From contig CASEWB010000006.1 of assembly GCA_949291545.1 (NCBI GenBank), positions 248,001 through 312,000 of the forward strand: a DNA stretch of 64,000 nucleotides. Reading direction: 5' to 3'. A program made the translations under genes and the position numbers. Below, in pieces: positions 48,659-58,149 of this stretch (the first letter of the stretch is position 1; each line of letters opens with the position of its first letter). The DNA comes from an uncultured bacterium. GTDB taxonomy: Bacteria > Elusimicrobiota > Elusimicrobia > Elusimicrobiales > Elusimicrobiaceae. The notes under the pieces are model-generated. The model did no database searches, was not told where the DNA came from, and was given only the letters and a program-made list of their open reading frames with translations.

Positions 48659-50110
48659 CTACTTTGCGGCAGGTTCTTGTTTCAATTCGGCCTGCTGGGT
48701 TTTGACTAAATTTTCATACGGGCCGAACCCGTCCTGCACGTTCCAACCGCCGCCCAACGCTTTAGACAAATTGACTACAGCGGCCAATTCGTCGTTGCGG
48801 GCGGAAGCCAGGTTCATTTCGGCAGACAACAGATTTTCTTCCACGTCCAGCAAATCCGTCACACCGATAAGGCCCGCGTCCTCCTGTTTTTTAGTCAGCT
48901 CGTAACTGCGCTGCATGGCTTCGGTTTGCTGTTTGTAGGAGTCGAAAATTTCGCGGTTGATGCGGTTGGCGGCAATCGCGTCCAACGCTTCTTTAAACGC
49001 GCTTTGGACCGTTTTTTCATACGAGGCAAGCATTTCGCGGTATTGGGCTTCGGCTTTTTTGTTTTCGGCACGGATTTTGCCGCCTTCAAAAATAGGCGCC
49101 AACAACTGCCCGCCGGCCGCCCACACACCGGAAGGCCCCGTAAACAAATTGTTCAGCGCGCCGCTGGCATAACCGGCGGAAGCCGTCAACGGAATGCTGG
49201 GGAAATACGCCGCACGCGCCGCGCCGATGTTGGCATTAGCGGCAATCAGCTGGCCTTCGGCCGAGCGGATATCCGGCCGGCGGGCGAGCAGATCGGACGG
49301 GAGGCCTTCGGGCACGTCGGGAATAAGCGTAATTTCCGCCAGTGTTTTGCCACGGGTTATGGCGCTAGCGGCAATTTCGCGCGGGGATTTGCCCACCAAC
49401 ACGGAAAGAGCCGTTTCCGTTTGGGCAATTTTCAAGCGCAGCTGTTGTTCCTGCGCTTGCACGCTGGCCATATTCGCTTCCACGCGTTTCAAATCCACTT
49501 CGGTACAATAGCCGTTTTTATAGCGGCTGGTGTAAATGCGCACGTTTTCTTTGCGGGCTTCCAGGGTGCGTTGGGCAATTTTTAACTGTTCGTCCAACAT
49601 AGCCAACGTAAAGTAGTTTTTAGCCACGTCCGCCGTTAGCGTCAGGCGTACCGTATCGCGCGAGGCCTCGCTGGAAAGCAACTGCGCGCGGGCGGCTTCG
49701 CTCAAGCGGCGGTATTTGCCCCATAAATCCAGTTCGTACGACACGGACACATTGGCCGTGCTTTGGCTTTGGCCGGAACCCATATTGTTGCCGGCGCGGC
49801 CCGATTCGGCCGCCGCGGACAGGCTGGGCAGCTGGTCGGCGGTGGCAATCCCTACCGAAGCGCGGGCTTGGTCCACACGGGCGACAGCGGCCTGCAAATC
49901 TTTGTTGTAGGCCAATGCCTCAGTTTCCAATTGGTTTAAAACCGGGTCGCCAAACACTTCCCACCAGTTGGCTTGGGTAAAAATGCTGAAGTTATCCGCC
50001 GCTTCGCCTTGCGGCAAATCCAAATCCGGCTGTTGGTAATTGGGCCCCAGCAGGCACCCGCCCAACAACACGGCAGACGCCAACAAGGATACTAGACGTA
50101 AGTTTTTCAT
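48659..50110 (-). CDS. Outer-membrane efflux lipoprotein (NodT/OprM type)
   Basis: 483 residues from ATG 50110 with AAGGAG upstream. The signal peptide ends in the lipobox LLGGC (Cys19). The protein has the TolC-family duplicated helical hairpins (ANWWEVFGDPVLNQLETEAL, LLARRPDIRSAEGQLIAANANIGAARAAYFP), a hallmark of RND-associated outer-membrane factors. It is the outer-membrane exit duct. Last gene of the MFP-RND-OMF operon; it overlaps the pump gene by four bases. Confidence 0.93.
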   Translation of the reverse strand: MKNLRLVSLLASAVLLGGCLLGPNYQQPDLDLPQGEAADNFSIFTQANWWEVFGDPVLNQLETEALAYNKDLQAAVARVDQARASVGIATADQLPSLSAAAESGRAGNNMGSGQSQSTANVSVSYELDLWGKYRRLSEAARAQLLSSEASRDTVRLTLTADVAKNYFTLAMLDEQLKIAQRTLEARKENVRIYTSRYKNGYCTEVDLKRVEANMASVQAQEQQLRLKIAQTETALSVLVGKSPREIAASAITRGKTLAEITLIPDVPEGLPSDLLARRPDIRSAEGQLIAANANIGAARAAYFPSIPLTASAGYASGALNNLFTGPSGVWAAGGQLLAPIFEGGKIRAENKKAEAQYREMLASYEKTVQSAFKEALDAIAANRINREIFDSYKQQTEAMQRSYELTKKQEDAGLIGVTDLLDVEENLLSAEMNLASARNDELAAVVNLSKALGGGWNVQDGFGPYENLVKTQQAELKQEPAAK

Positions 50111-53100
50111 AAATTCTCCTTTTTGTTTTCTTCGGACACCGCCGGCTGCGGTTTTTTCCACCCGCTTAATAAGCTAAAGAACAACGGCACAAACAGCGGC
50201 GCAATAAGCGTAGCGGCAAGCATACCAAACACTACCGCCGTACCAATTGCGTGGCGGCTGGCTGCGCCCGCGCCGGAGCTGATAGCCAACGGCACACAAC
50301 CCAAAATAAACGCCAAAGACGTCATTACAATCGGGCGGAAGCGCAGTTTGGCGGCCTCCACAGCGGCTTTGGTAGTTTCAAAGCCTTGTTCTTTAAGCAT
50401 TACGGCAAATTCCACAATCAAAATAGCATTTTTGGCGGCCAACCCTACCAAGGCCACCAACGCAATTTGAAAATAAATATCGTTGGATAATCCGCGTGCC
50501 CACGTTCCGGCCAAGGCGCCAAAAATGGCAAACGGCACCGCCAGCAATACCGCCAGCGGCAAGCTCCATTTTTCGTACTGGGCGGCCAAAATAAGGAACA
50601 CAACCAACATACCCAATAAAAGCGCCACGGCAGAGGAATTGCCGGACAGTTTTTCCTGATAGGTAGTGCCCGTCCAGGCCAAAGTGAAGCCGGAGTCCAA
50701 CACTTCTTTGGCGGTTTCTTCCACGGCGCGGATAGCATCGCCGGAGCTGTAACCCGCGGCCGGATTGGCCAAAATTTTGGCGGCCGGGAAAACGTTAAAC
50801 CGTTCCACCATATCCGGCCCCAAGATAGGCGTCAGCGTAACCAAAGCCGACAGCGGCACCATAGCGCCCGAATTGGAACGGACGTAAATGCCGGAAATTT
50901 GTTCCGGGCGGGCGCGGTACTGGCCGTCCGCCTGCATCATTACTTTAAAGCTGCGCCCGGAGTAGGTAAAGTCGTTTACATACAACGTACCAAAGGTGCC
51001 TTGCAGCGTGGTATAAAGCTCCGACAAGCTTACCCCCATCGCCAGGGCTTTGGTTTCGTCCAAATCCATCTTATACTGCGGCACCGCCGCCGAAAACGTA
51101 GTGCTTACGCTGGACAGTTCAGGCCGTTTTTGGGCGGCTTCTATAAATTTTTGGGTTTGTGCTTCCAGCGCTTCGCTCCCGCCAGAAGTGCGGTTTTGAA
51201 TGTAGCCTTCCAAGCCGCCGGTGGTGCTCATACCCATAATAGGCGGCGGGTTAAAAGGCATCACAATAGCAGACGGGATTTTGCTCTGCGCCTGGGCATA
51301 AATACTGCCTACCAAAGCAGCAGACGAAAGCGCCTTGGATTTGCGTTCTTTCCACGGTTTTAACATCACAAACGAAGCCACAGAATTGCTTTTTTGCGTG
51401 CTGGAAAGCATATCAAAACCCGAGAAAGTAAGCACCTGGGAAACAGCCGGTTGGGCGGAAATTAATTCTTCCAACTGTTTTGCTACGGCATCGCTGTTAG
51501 CCAACGAGGCAGACGGGTCCAGCTGGGCCGCCACCATAATTACGCCCTGGTCTTCGTCGGGCAACAAGCTGCCGGGCACTATTTTAAACAGGCCCAACGC
51601 CGCCGCAAAAATAAGCGCAATCAATACAACCGATACACTCAGCCGCCGGATAAAAAACGCCACCCAAGAGCCATATTTATCTGTCAGTTTTTCAAATATA
51701 CGGTCGAACTGATAGAAAAACCCTTTGGCGGGGTGTTCCTGCTTTTTAAGCAAGAGCGCACACAAAGCGGGCGTCAGCGTCAGCGCGACAATCCCCGAAA
51801 TAATAACGGATACGGCAATCGTAATGGCAAACTGTTGGTACATTACGCCCGTCAGCCCGCCCATAAACGCCACCGGCACAAACACGGAACACAACACCAA
51901 CACAATGGCCACCACCGGGCCGGACACTTCGTCCATGGCTTTAATCGTGGCCTCTTTGACGGGCAAATCTTCCTCGTGCATAATACGCTCTACGTTTTCA
52001 ATGACCACAATGGCGTCGTCCACCACGATACCGATGGCCAACACCAACCCAAATAACGTAAGCGTATTAATGGAAAACCCTAAAAGGAGCATTCCGGCAA
52101 ACGCACCGATAATCGATACCGGCACCGCCAAGCACGGAATGAGCGTAGCGCGCCAGTCTTTCAGGAAGATGTACACCACCAAGAACACCAAAATCATGGC
52201 TTCAATCAGTGTGTGGATAACTTCTTCGATAGACGCGGTAACAAACAGCGTGGTGTCGTAAGCTACTTTATAGTCAATATCCAAATCCGCCGGGAAGTTT
52301 TGCGCAATTTCTTTCATATGCGCGTCCACGGCTTTAGCGGTGGCTACGGCATTGGCCCCCGGGGAAAGATACACGCCAATCGGCACGGCTGGTTTACCGT
52401 TAAAACGACCGTTAAATTCATACGTCTGGCTGCCCAATTCCACCCGGGCCACGTCTTTTAACAATAAGGAGGTCCCGTCCGGGTTCGTGCGTAAAATGAT
52501 ATTTTCAAACTCTTCCGGCTTGGTTAAACGGCCGGGTGCAATAATGGAATACATTCGGTCCACCTGCACCGGCAGCGGAGGTTGGCCGATTTTACCCGCC
52601 GACCGCTGAGCGTTTTGCGCCTGCACGGCGGCTACCAAATCGCTGACGGACAAGCCGCGTTGGGAAAGGACATCGGGCTTAATCCAAATGCGGATAGAAT
52701 AATCGTTGGCGGACATTACCTGCGCGTCGCCCACGCCTTCAATACGTTTTAAATCGTCCACGATGTTAAGCAGGGCATAGTTGCCGATGGTCGTCGTGTC
52801 CGAATGGCCGTTGGGCGAATACAAAGCGATTAACTGCAAAATAGCGGAAGATTTTTTGTTTACTTCCACCCCGTATTGCCGCACTGTTTCGGGCAAAGTG
52901 GCCGTAGCGCCCTGGACGCGGTTGTTGACGTTAATCATTGCCTGGTCCGGGTCCGTGCCCACTTTAAACGAAACCGTCAGCGACATATCCCCATTTGCAG
53001 ACGAAGTGGAATTCATATACAGCATGTCTTCCACCCCGTTCACCTGCTGTTCAATGGGGGCGGCCACGGTGTCGGCAATCACTTCCGGGCTGGCACCGGG

Positions 53101-53250
53101 GTAGGAGGCAGAAACTTCAATCGTCGGCGGGGTTAAATCGGGGTATTGTTCGATGGGGAGCATCGTAATAGACACGATACCCGCCAGCGAAATAAGCAAT
53201 GAAATAACCGTAGATAAAATCGGGCGGTTAATGAAAAATTTAGAAAACAT
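50107..53250 (-). CDS. RND multidrug efflux pump (AcrB/HAE-1 type)
   Basis: A 1047-residue protein with the RND layout: N-terminal helix (FFINRPILSTVISLLISLAG), two large periplasmic loops, and twelve membrane helices. TM4 carries IGIVVDDAIVVIENVER with the paired proton-relay Asp residues. Length and the absence of a metal-specific motif place it with the hydrophobe/amphiphile (HAE-1) group exporting drugs, bile salts or detergents. For a gut bacterium, bile resistance is a natural role (inference). It is the inner-membrane component of the tripartite system. Confidence 0.95.
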   Translation of the reverse strand: MFSKFFINRPILSTVISLLISLAGIVSITMLPIEQYPDLTPPTIEVSASYPGASPEVIADTVAAPIEQQVNGVEDMLYMNSTSSANGDMSLTVSFKVGTDPDQAMINVNNRVQGATATLPETVRQYGVEVNKKSSAILQLIALYSPNGHSDTTTIGNYALLNIVDDLKRIEGVGDAQVMSANDYSIRIWIKPDVLSQRGLSVSDLVAAVQAQNAQRSAGKIGQPPLPVQVDRMYSIIAPGRLTKPEEFENIILRTNPDGTSLLLKDVARVELGSQTYEFNGRFNGKPAVPIGVYLSPGANAVATAKAVDAHMKEIAQNFPADLDIDYKVAYDTTLFVTASIEEVIHTLIEAMILVFLVVYIFLKDWRATLIPCLAVPVSIIGAFAGMLLLGFSINTLTLFGLVLAIGIVVDDAIVVIENVERIMHEEDLPVKEATIKAMDEVSGPVVAIVLVLCSVFVPVAFMGGLTGVMYQQFAITIAVSVIISGIVALTLTPALCALLLKKQEHPAKGFFYQFDRIFEKLTDKYGSWVAFFIRRLSVSVVLIALIFAAALGLFKIVPGSLLPDEDQGVIMVAAQLDPSASLANSDAVAKQLEELISAQPAVSQVLTFSGFDMLSSTQKSNSVASFVMLKPWKERKSKALSSAALVGSIYAQAQSKIPSAIVMPFNPPPIMGMSTTGGLEGYIQNRTSGGSEALEAQTQKFIEAAQKRPELSSVSTTFSAAVPQYKMDLDETKALAMGVSLSELYTTLQGTFGTLYVNDFTYSGRSFKVMMQADGQYRARPEQISGIYVRSNSGAMVPLSALVTLTPILGPDMVERFNVFPAAKILANPAAGYSSGDAIRAVEETAKEVLDSGFTLAWTGTTYQEKLSGNSSAVALLLGMLVVFLILAAQYEKWSLPLAVLLAVPFAIFGALAGTWARGLSNDIYFQIALVALVGLAAKNAILIVEFAVMLKEQGFETTKAAVEAAKLRFRPIVMTSLAFILGCVPLAISSGAGAASRHAIGTAVVFGMLAATLIAPLFVPLFFSLLSGWKKPQPAVSEENKKENL

Positions 53251-53258
53251 ACCCCCTC

Positions 53259-54701
53259 CTATTTCGCATCAGCGGAAGCCGCCTGCTCGGGTTGCGCCGC
53301 GGGGGCCGTTGTATCGGCAGGGCTGTTTTGCTCGGCAGACACCGGGGCAGGAGAGGATTGCGAACCTTCCGCCGGAGCAGCGGGCTGTTCTTGCGGGAGG
53401 GCTTGTGCGTCGGGCGCTTCGGACGCTTCGATTGTTTCTTCCAGCTTGGCTACGCTGCGCCCGTCTTTTGTAAGGGCGGCTTCTTCCTCTTGGGCCGTTC
53501 CTATTTTAAATTCCTGCATAGCCGGCTGCACTTGCTGGCCGGGGCGCACCTTAATAAGGCCTTCGCGCATGATGCGTTCCCCCTCTTTTAATCCGTCCGT
53601 TACGATATACATATTGTCCTGTAGTTGGGCCTGCACCGGGCGGGCGGTTACGGTGTTGTTATCGTCAATCACATACGCCATAAGGCCCTGGGTTGTATTC
53701 AGCAAGGAAGAAGACGGCACCAAAATAGCATTCTTATACACCGCTCCCACCAACCGCACGCGCACAAATTGGCCCGGCATTAAAGCGCGGGAATTTTTGG
53801 GGTTGGCAAACTCCGCTTTCATAGCCAAACTGGAGGTTTGTGCGTTTTCGGTGCTGTCAAAGAAAACGATTTTTCCTTTTTCCGGATAAATTTTGCCGTT
53901 ATTTAATAAAACTTCTACATAAATAGGCGCTTCGTCCGCGGCTGTTTTGCGGTATTGTTCGGCCGAGAGTTTATCTTGCTGGTCTTCGGAACCAATGGAA
54001 ATCTGCCCAGAAACAAAACCCGCGGCTAATTTTTCAAACTGGCGGCTGGGCATAGAAAAATTCACATACAGCGGATTAATCTGCACCATCGTGGTCAAAA
54101 AGCCGGAGTCGCCGCTGGGGGAAATCAAACTGCCCACCGACTGCGCTTCTTTACCGGCAATTCCGGAAATGGGTGCCGTCACTTTTGTATAGCCCAAATT
54201 AATTTCCGCATCGCTCACACCGGCTTTGGCTACTTTCACATTCGCCTGGGCCGTTTCGTAGGCCGAAAGGGCGTTATCATAATCCTGCTGGCTGACGGCA
54301 TTGTCCGCGCGGAGGCGTTTCATACGCGCATAGGTGCGCTGGGTGCGGCGTTCCTCTGCCTGCGCTTGCGCTAAAGTGCCTTGGGCTTTTTCCAACGCTA
54401 CCTTATATTCTTTATCGTCAATCTGAAAAAGCTGCGTGCCCTCTTTTACATATTCCCCCTCATTATATAAGCGGGCCTGCAAAATTCCCCCCACTTGCGC
54501 ACGGATTTGAATTTCCAGCGACCCTGCTACTTGGGCCGGATATTCAATATTCCACGGCAAGTCCTGTTGGATAACCGTTATGGCGTTAACGGTAGGCGCC
54601 GGCATAGCACCGGATTGGTCCGCTTTCTTGCATCCGCAAAAAAACAAAACCGGCAAAACAAAGACGGGCAAAAACGCCCGGACAAGCAGTTTTCTTTTCA
54701 T
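53259..54701 (-). CDS. RND periplasmic adaptor (AcrA-type membrane fusion lipoprotein)
   Basis: A 480-residue adaptor with a lipoprotein-like signal (VLFFCGC). It has a lipoyl/barrel half-motif (VQIRAQVGGILQARLYNEGEYVKEGTQLFQID), a coiled-coil hairpin (about residues 100-160), the second lipoyl half (LGYTKVTAPISGIAG) and beta-barrel and membrane-proximal domains. The last 80 residues are an unusual Ala/Pro/Glu/Gln-rich tail with no fold, absent from AcrA. First gene of the efflux operon. Its leader has AAAGGGG, and a C/G palindrome overlaps the promoter. Confidence 0.92.
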   Translation of the reverse strand: MKRKLLVRAFLPVFVLPVLFFCGCKKADQSGAMPAPTVNAITVIQQDLPWNIEYPAQVAGSLEIQIRAQVGGILQARLYNEGEYVKEGTQLFQIDDKEYKVALEKAQGTLAQAQAEERRTQRTYARMKRLRADNAVSQQDYDNALSAYETAQANVKVAKAGVSDAEINLGYTKVTAPISGIAGKEAQSVGSLISPSGDSGFLTTMVQINPLYVNFSMPSRQFEKLAAGFVSGQISIGSEDQQDKLSAEQYRKTAADEAPIYVEVLLNNGKIYPEKGKIVFFDSTENAQTSSLAMKAEFANPKNSRALMPGQFVRVRLVGAVYKNAILVPSSSLLNTTQGLMAYVIDDNNTVTARPVQAQLQDNMYIVTDGLKEGERIMREGLIKVRPGQQVQPAMQEFKIGTAQEEEAALTKDGRSVAKLEETIEASEAPDAQALPQEQPAAPAEGSQSSPAPVSAEQNSPADTTAPAAQPEQAASADAK

Positions 54702-54719
54702 TCGTAAATCCCCTTTATC

Positions 54720-54740
54720 ATAATACCCCCCTGGGGGCGT
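54720..54740 (-). promoter_or_regulatory. Promoter with C/G palindrome (CsoR-like operator?)
   Basis: On the minus strand TATTAT (54720-54725) would be the -10 box. Overlapping it is ATACCCCCCTGGGGGCGT (54723-54740, plus strand), a near-palindrome of the ATACCC...GGGTAT style bound by CsoR/RcnR-family sensors. Confidence 0.35.
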
Positions 54741-54844
54741 GTTCTTGCATTGTATAAAATTTTAGCCGGGCGCCAACCACCCGCTGACAAAAAGGCCCCG
54801 AAACACTATAATAAAAGAAATTCTTTTTGGAGAAATATTAATTT

Positions 54845-55756
54845 ATGAAAATACAAAAATGGGAAGACGCCATCGGCCATACGCCGTTGCTAAAAATCAC
54901 CCGTTTGCCCGCCACCGCTGGGTGTGTATGGACCAAGCTGGAAATGTGTAACCCCTTTAGCGTAAAAGACCGCGCCGCGCTGTTTATGCTAAACGCGGCC
55001 GAGCAGGAAGGACGCCTGGCCCCGGGCGGGACCATCGTAGAACCTACCAGCGGCAATACCGGGATTGCCCTGGCCTTTTTGGCAGCTGAGCGCGGTTATA
55101 AACTGATTTTGACGATGCCCGAAAATATGAGCGCCGAACGCCAAAAGCTATTAAAAGCCTTGGGAGCCCAACTGGTGCTTACCCCGCGGGCAGACGGTAT
55201 GCAAGGGGCAATTAACGCCGCTTTGCAAATTTTGGACGATACGCCCAACTCCTTTATGCCCGGCCAATTTGATAACCCGGCCAACGCCCGCGCACACGAG
55301 CAAACCACCGGCCCCGAAATTTGGACCGATTTAAATGGAAGTGTGGATTTTTTTGTAGCGGGCGTCGGCTCCGGCGGCACCATTACCGGCACGGGGCGTT
55401 ACCTAAAAAAACAAAAACCCAACATAAAAATAATTGCCGTAGAACCGGCCGACTCGCCGCTTTTATCAGGCGGGAAAGCGGGGCCGCACGGGCTGCAAGG
55501 CATTGGCGCCAATTTTGTGCCGTCCTTGTTGGACCGCTCGCTGCTAGACGAAGTAATCCCCGTCCAACTCGAAGACGCGGTGCAAACTGCCCGCGCCTTG
55601 GCCGCACGCCACGGCGTTTTATGCGGGTTTTCCGGCGGAGCCGCTTTATGGGCCGCGGTCCAGGTAGCCGCCCGGCCCGAAAATGCAGGCAAAAACATTG
55701 TAACCTTGCTTCCCGACAGCGGGGAACGGTATTTGAGCACAAACTTATTTGAATAA
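54845..55756 (+). CDS. cysK: Cysteine synthase (O-acetylserine sulfhydrylase)
   Basis: A 303-residue PLP enzyme with the Schiff-base Lys in NPFSVKDRAAL, the substrate loop EPTSGNTGIALAFLA, the phosphate-binding GVGSGGTITGTGRYL and the QTTGPEIW segment typical of CysK. It makes cysteine from O-acetylserine and sulfide. TATAAT lies 36 bases upstream, with GGAGA before the ATG. The 3' end holds the promoter of the next gene. Confidence 0.94.
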   Translation: MKIQKWEDAIGHTPLLKITRLPATAGCVWTKLEMCNPFSVKDRAALFMLNAAEQEGRLAPGGTIVEPTSGNTGIALAFLAAERGYKLILTMPENMSAERQKLLKALGAQLVLTPRADGMQGAINAALQILDDTPNSFMPGQFDNPANARAHEQTTGPEIWTDLNGSVDFFVAGVGSGGTITGTGRYLKKQKPNIKIIAVEPADSPLLSGGKAGPHGLQGIGANFVPSLLDRSLLDEVIPVQLEDAVQTARALAARHGVLCGFSGGAALWAAVQVAARPENAGKNIVTLLPDSGERYLSTNLFE

Positions 55757-55777
55757 TTGCCCGACGATTGCTACAAT
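55749..55777 (+). promoter_or_regulatory. Promoter giving a leaderless message
   Basis: TTGAAT (in the cysK 3' end), a 17-base spacer and TACAAT end six bases before ATG 55784; no Shine-Dalgarno. Confidence 0.6.
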
Positions 55778-55783
55778 ACAAAT

Positions 55784-56647
55784 ATGAATAAATGGATCAT
55801 AGCCGGCATATTGGCATGCGGAGTTTGCGTGCCGCTTGCCGCCCAACACCAAAACGCGGCTGACGACGTAATCGTAATAGAAATGCAAGGGGAAGCATCT
55901 GCCCCGCGGGAGTCTGTGTCCATCTGGGACAAAACCGCCCCGCAGCTCACGCGTTTGTTCCGCGGAAAAGACCGGACCTATGTACTCTACCATGTGGATA
56001 ATGTTTCCACCGAGGACGATATCCTTTCTGCGTCAGACGGAAAAGAATACGCCTACGTCCGCTACGGAAGCGACGACGGCAATTACCGCAAATTTCTGTT
56101 TAAGGCCGAAGACCCGCAAACCTTTGTAGCCTGTGCGGCCAATATTGCCGATGTTTTGGCCGTCAACAAAAAGTACAAAGTAAATATGGGCGTAAACCGG
56201 AAAGACTTTTTGCGCACTTATGAAAAGCAAGCCACTTTAATGAACCTGGCCGATAACGCCGCCGGAAAAACATACGAAGTTTACCAGCTGAACTACACAG
56301 ATATCAACAACAAAAAGCCAACGATGCATTATTTTGTGTTTGACGGGGACACCCTCTTACAAACTTACGTTGGGGACGATGCCTACTATGCTTTTGTGGG
56401 GGAAATTTCAAACAGCAATAAAAAGCTGACCGCCCAGCAAAAAGAAGCCGCCCAAAAGCGGCAAGCCCAATTGCGCCAAAAGCAGCAGGAAGCCCTGGAA
56501 CGCGCCAACCGCCCCGTGCGCAAAGCGCTCGTTTCCGGCGGCACGGTGGAAGACCAAATGTATATGCCACGCGCCGTCAACGCCACCCCGCTGCCCGCTT
56601 TAACCCCCAGCAAAACACCCGCCGGCACCCCGGTTATCAACCCTTAA
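55784..56647 (+). CDS. Secreted protein of unknown function
   Basis: 287 residues from ATG 55784. Signal peptide MNKWIIAGILACGVCVPLAAQ with cleavage near residue 21. The first 190 residues are a soluble alpha/beta domain I do not recognise. Residues about 205-240 are a Lys/Arg/Gln/Glu-rich coiled coil (QQKEAAQKRQAQLRQKQQEA), and the C-terminus is Pro/Thr-rich. Probably periplasmic. Independently transcribed between cysK and the cardiolipin synthase. Confidence 0.75.
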   Translation: MNKWIIAGILACGVCVPLAAQHQNAADDVIVIEMQGEASAPRESVSIWDKTAPQLTRLFRGKDRTYVLYHVDNVSTEDDILSASDGKEYAYVRYGSDDGNYRKFLFKAEDPQTFVACAANIADVLAVNKKYKVNMGVNRKDFLRTYEKQATLMNLADNAAGKTYEVYQLNYTDINNKKPTMHYFVFDGDTLLQTYVGDDAYYAFVGEISNSNKKLTAQQKEAAQKRQAQLRQKQQEALERANRPVRKALVSGGTVEDQMYMPRAVNATPLPALTPSKTPAGTPVINP

Positions 56648-56696
56648 TCCGTCCGGCTAACCTAATTTTTTGCCGTTCAAATTCCGCCGTATTTCT

Positions 56697-56702
56697 TATA
56701 AT
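56697..56702 (+). promoter_or_regulatory. -10 box, leaderless arrangement
   Basis: TATAAT ends six bases before ATG 56709. Confidence 0.5.
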
Positions 56703-56708
56703 AGGGAT

Positions 56709-58148
56709 ATGCATATGGATCCTGTATCGATGTCCTCTTTTGGAATAGCCGGGTTACTGTATTTAACGTTGCAAATTTTGGTAACCGGGCATATTATCTG
56801 CCGCAAGGACGATGTAAAGAGTTCTTTTGGCTGGATTGGCCTGGTGTGGCTTACGCCGCTCTTGGGCAGCATTATCTATATTGTGTTTGGCATCAACCGT
56901 ATTCGCCGGCGTGCGCTTTCGCTGCGCAACAAAGGGCCGGATATTTTTACCCTTACCGGCAAAAGCGAAGAGGAAATACAGCGGGAAATTCCCCGTCCGT
57001 TCCTGCAGCTGATGCGCTTGGGCTACAAAGTGCACCCGCAGCGTTTTGCCCTGGGCAACACGGCACGCGCTTATGTAAATGGGGACGAAGCCTACCCCGC
57101 CATGTGCCAGCTGATTGCCGGCGCTAAAAAAGAAGTGTTAATGCAAAGCTATATTTTTGACAACGACCGCGCCGGCAAGCTGTTTGTAGAGGCTTTAAAA
57201 CAAGCCGCCAAAAACGGGGCCAAAGTAAAAGTGCTGGTGGACGGCATAGGGATTAATTATTCCAAGCCCACCATTGCTGCGGCCTTGAAACATCTGCCGG
57301 GGGTAGAGTTTTCCGTTTTCTTGCCTTCCAAAAAGCCCATCAACCTGCCGTTTGTAAATTTACGCAACCACCGAAAAATTTTGATTGTGGACGGGAGGGA
57401 CGCCGTCTTTGGCGGAATGAACGTGGCGGAAGGAAACCTGGTCGCCACGAACCCGAAAGAACCTATCCAGGACGTTACGTTCCACGTCCAAGGCCCTGTG
57501 GTGGACCAAATGTCGCGCGTGTTTGAAGAAGATTGGATTTTTTCCGGCAAAAAACATTTTATTCCCGCCTCGTTCCGTGCGGCCGGGCCGCTGCCCGGCC
57601 ACATGCCCGCACGCATTATTCCCGACGGCCCCGACGCCGACTACGGCAAAATAGAACAAATGATGTTGGGTGCACTTTCCTGCGCGCAAAAAACGGTGCA
57701 AATCGTTACGCCCTACTTCCTGCCGGAAAACGAAATGCTCACCAACCTGGAACTGACGGCAATGCGCGGAGTGAATGTGGAAATTATCTTGCCCTCCAAG
57801 AGCAACATCTTGGGTATGGACGGCGCAATGCGCGCCAATTTTGCACGCTTGCTTAAAAAGGGGGTCAAAATTTACCGCACCCAGCCGCCTTTCGACCACA
57901 GCAAGATAATGCTGGTCGACGACGCTTGGCTATTTATCGGCTCCGCCAATTGGGACGTGCGCAGCTTTAAACTTAATTTCGAATGCAACTTGGAATGCAT
58001 CGACAAGGAACTGGCCCGGCAAGTGGGCAAAATTATCGCTCACAAAAAAGCCTCCGCCCACAGCGAGCAGCTGGCGGACCATATCCGCCCGCCCATTTTG
58101 CGCACCTTGGCGGACAACACCTTGCGTCTGCTGACGCCTTACTATTGA
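56709..58148 (+). CDS. cls: Cardiolipin synthase
   Basis: About 479 residues. Two N-terminal membrane helices (about 10-30 and 40-62) are followed by two phospholipase-D HKD motifs: NHRKILIVDGRDAVFGGMN and DHSKIMLVDDAWLFIGSANWD. It joins two phosphatidylglycerols into cardiolipin at the inner membrane. The ATG follows a -10 box by six bases; a second ATG at 56715 would have AGGG eight bases upstream and cannot be excluded. The next gene starts one base after its stop. Confidence 0.93.
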   Translation: MHMDPVSMSSFGIAGLLYLTLQILVTGHIICRKDDVKSSFGWIGLVWLTPLLGSIIYIVFGINRIRRRALSLRNKGPDIFTLTGKSEEEIQREIPRPFLQLMRLGYKVHPQRFALGNTARAYVNGDEAYPAMCQLIAGAKKEVLMQSYIFDNDRAGKLFVEALKQAAKNGAKVKVLVDGIGINYSKPTIAAALKHLPGVEFSVFLPSKKPINLPFVNLRNHRKILIVDGRDAVFGGMNVAEGNLVATNPKEPIQDVTFHVQGPVVDQMSRVFEEDWIFSGKKHFIPASFRAAGPLPGHMPARIIPDGPDADYGKIEQMMLGALSCAQKTVQIVTPYFLPENEMLTNLELTAMRGVNVEIILPSKSNILGMDGAMRANFARLLKKGVKIYRTQPPFDHSKIMLVDDAWLFIGSANWDVRSFKLNFECNLECIDKELARQVGKIIAHKKASAHSEQLADHIRPPILRTLADNTLRLLTPYY

Positions 58149-58149
58149 T

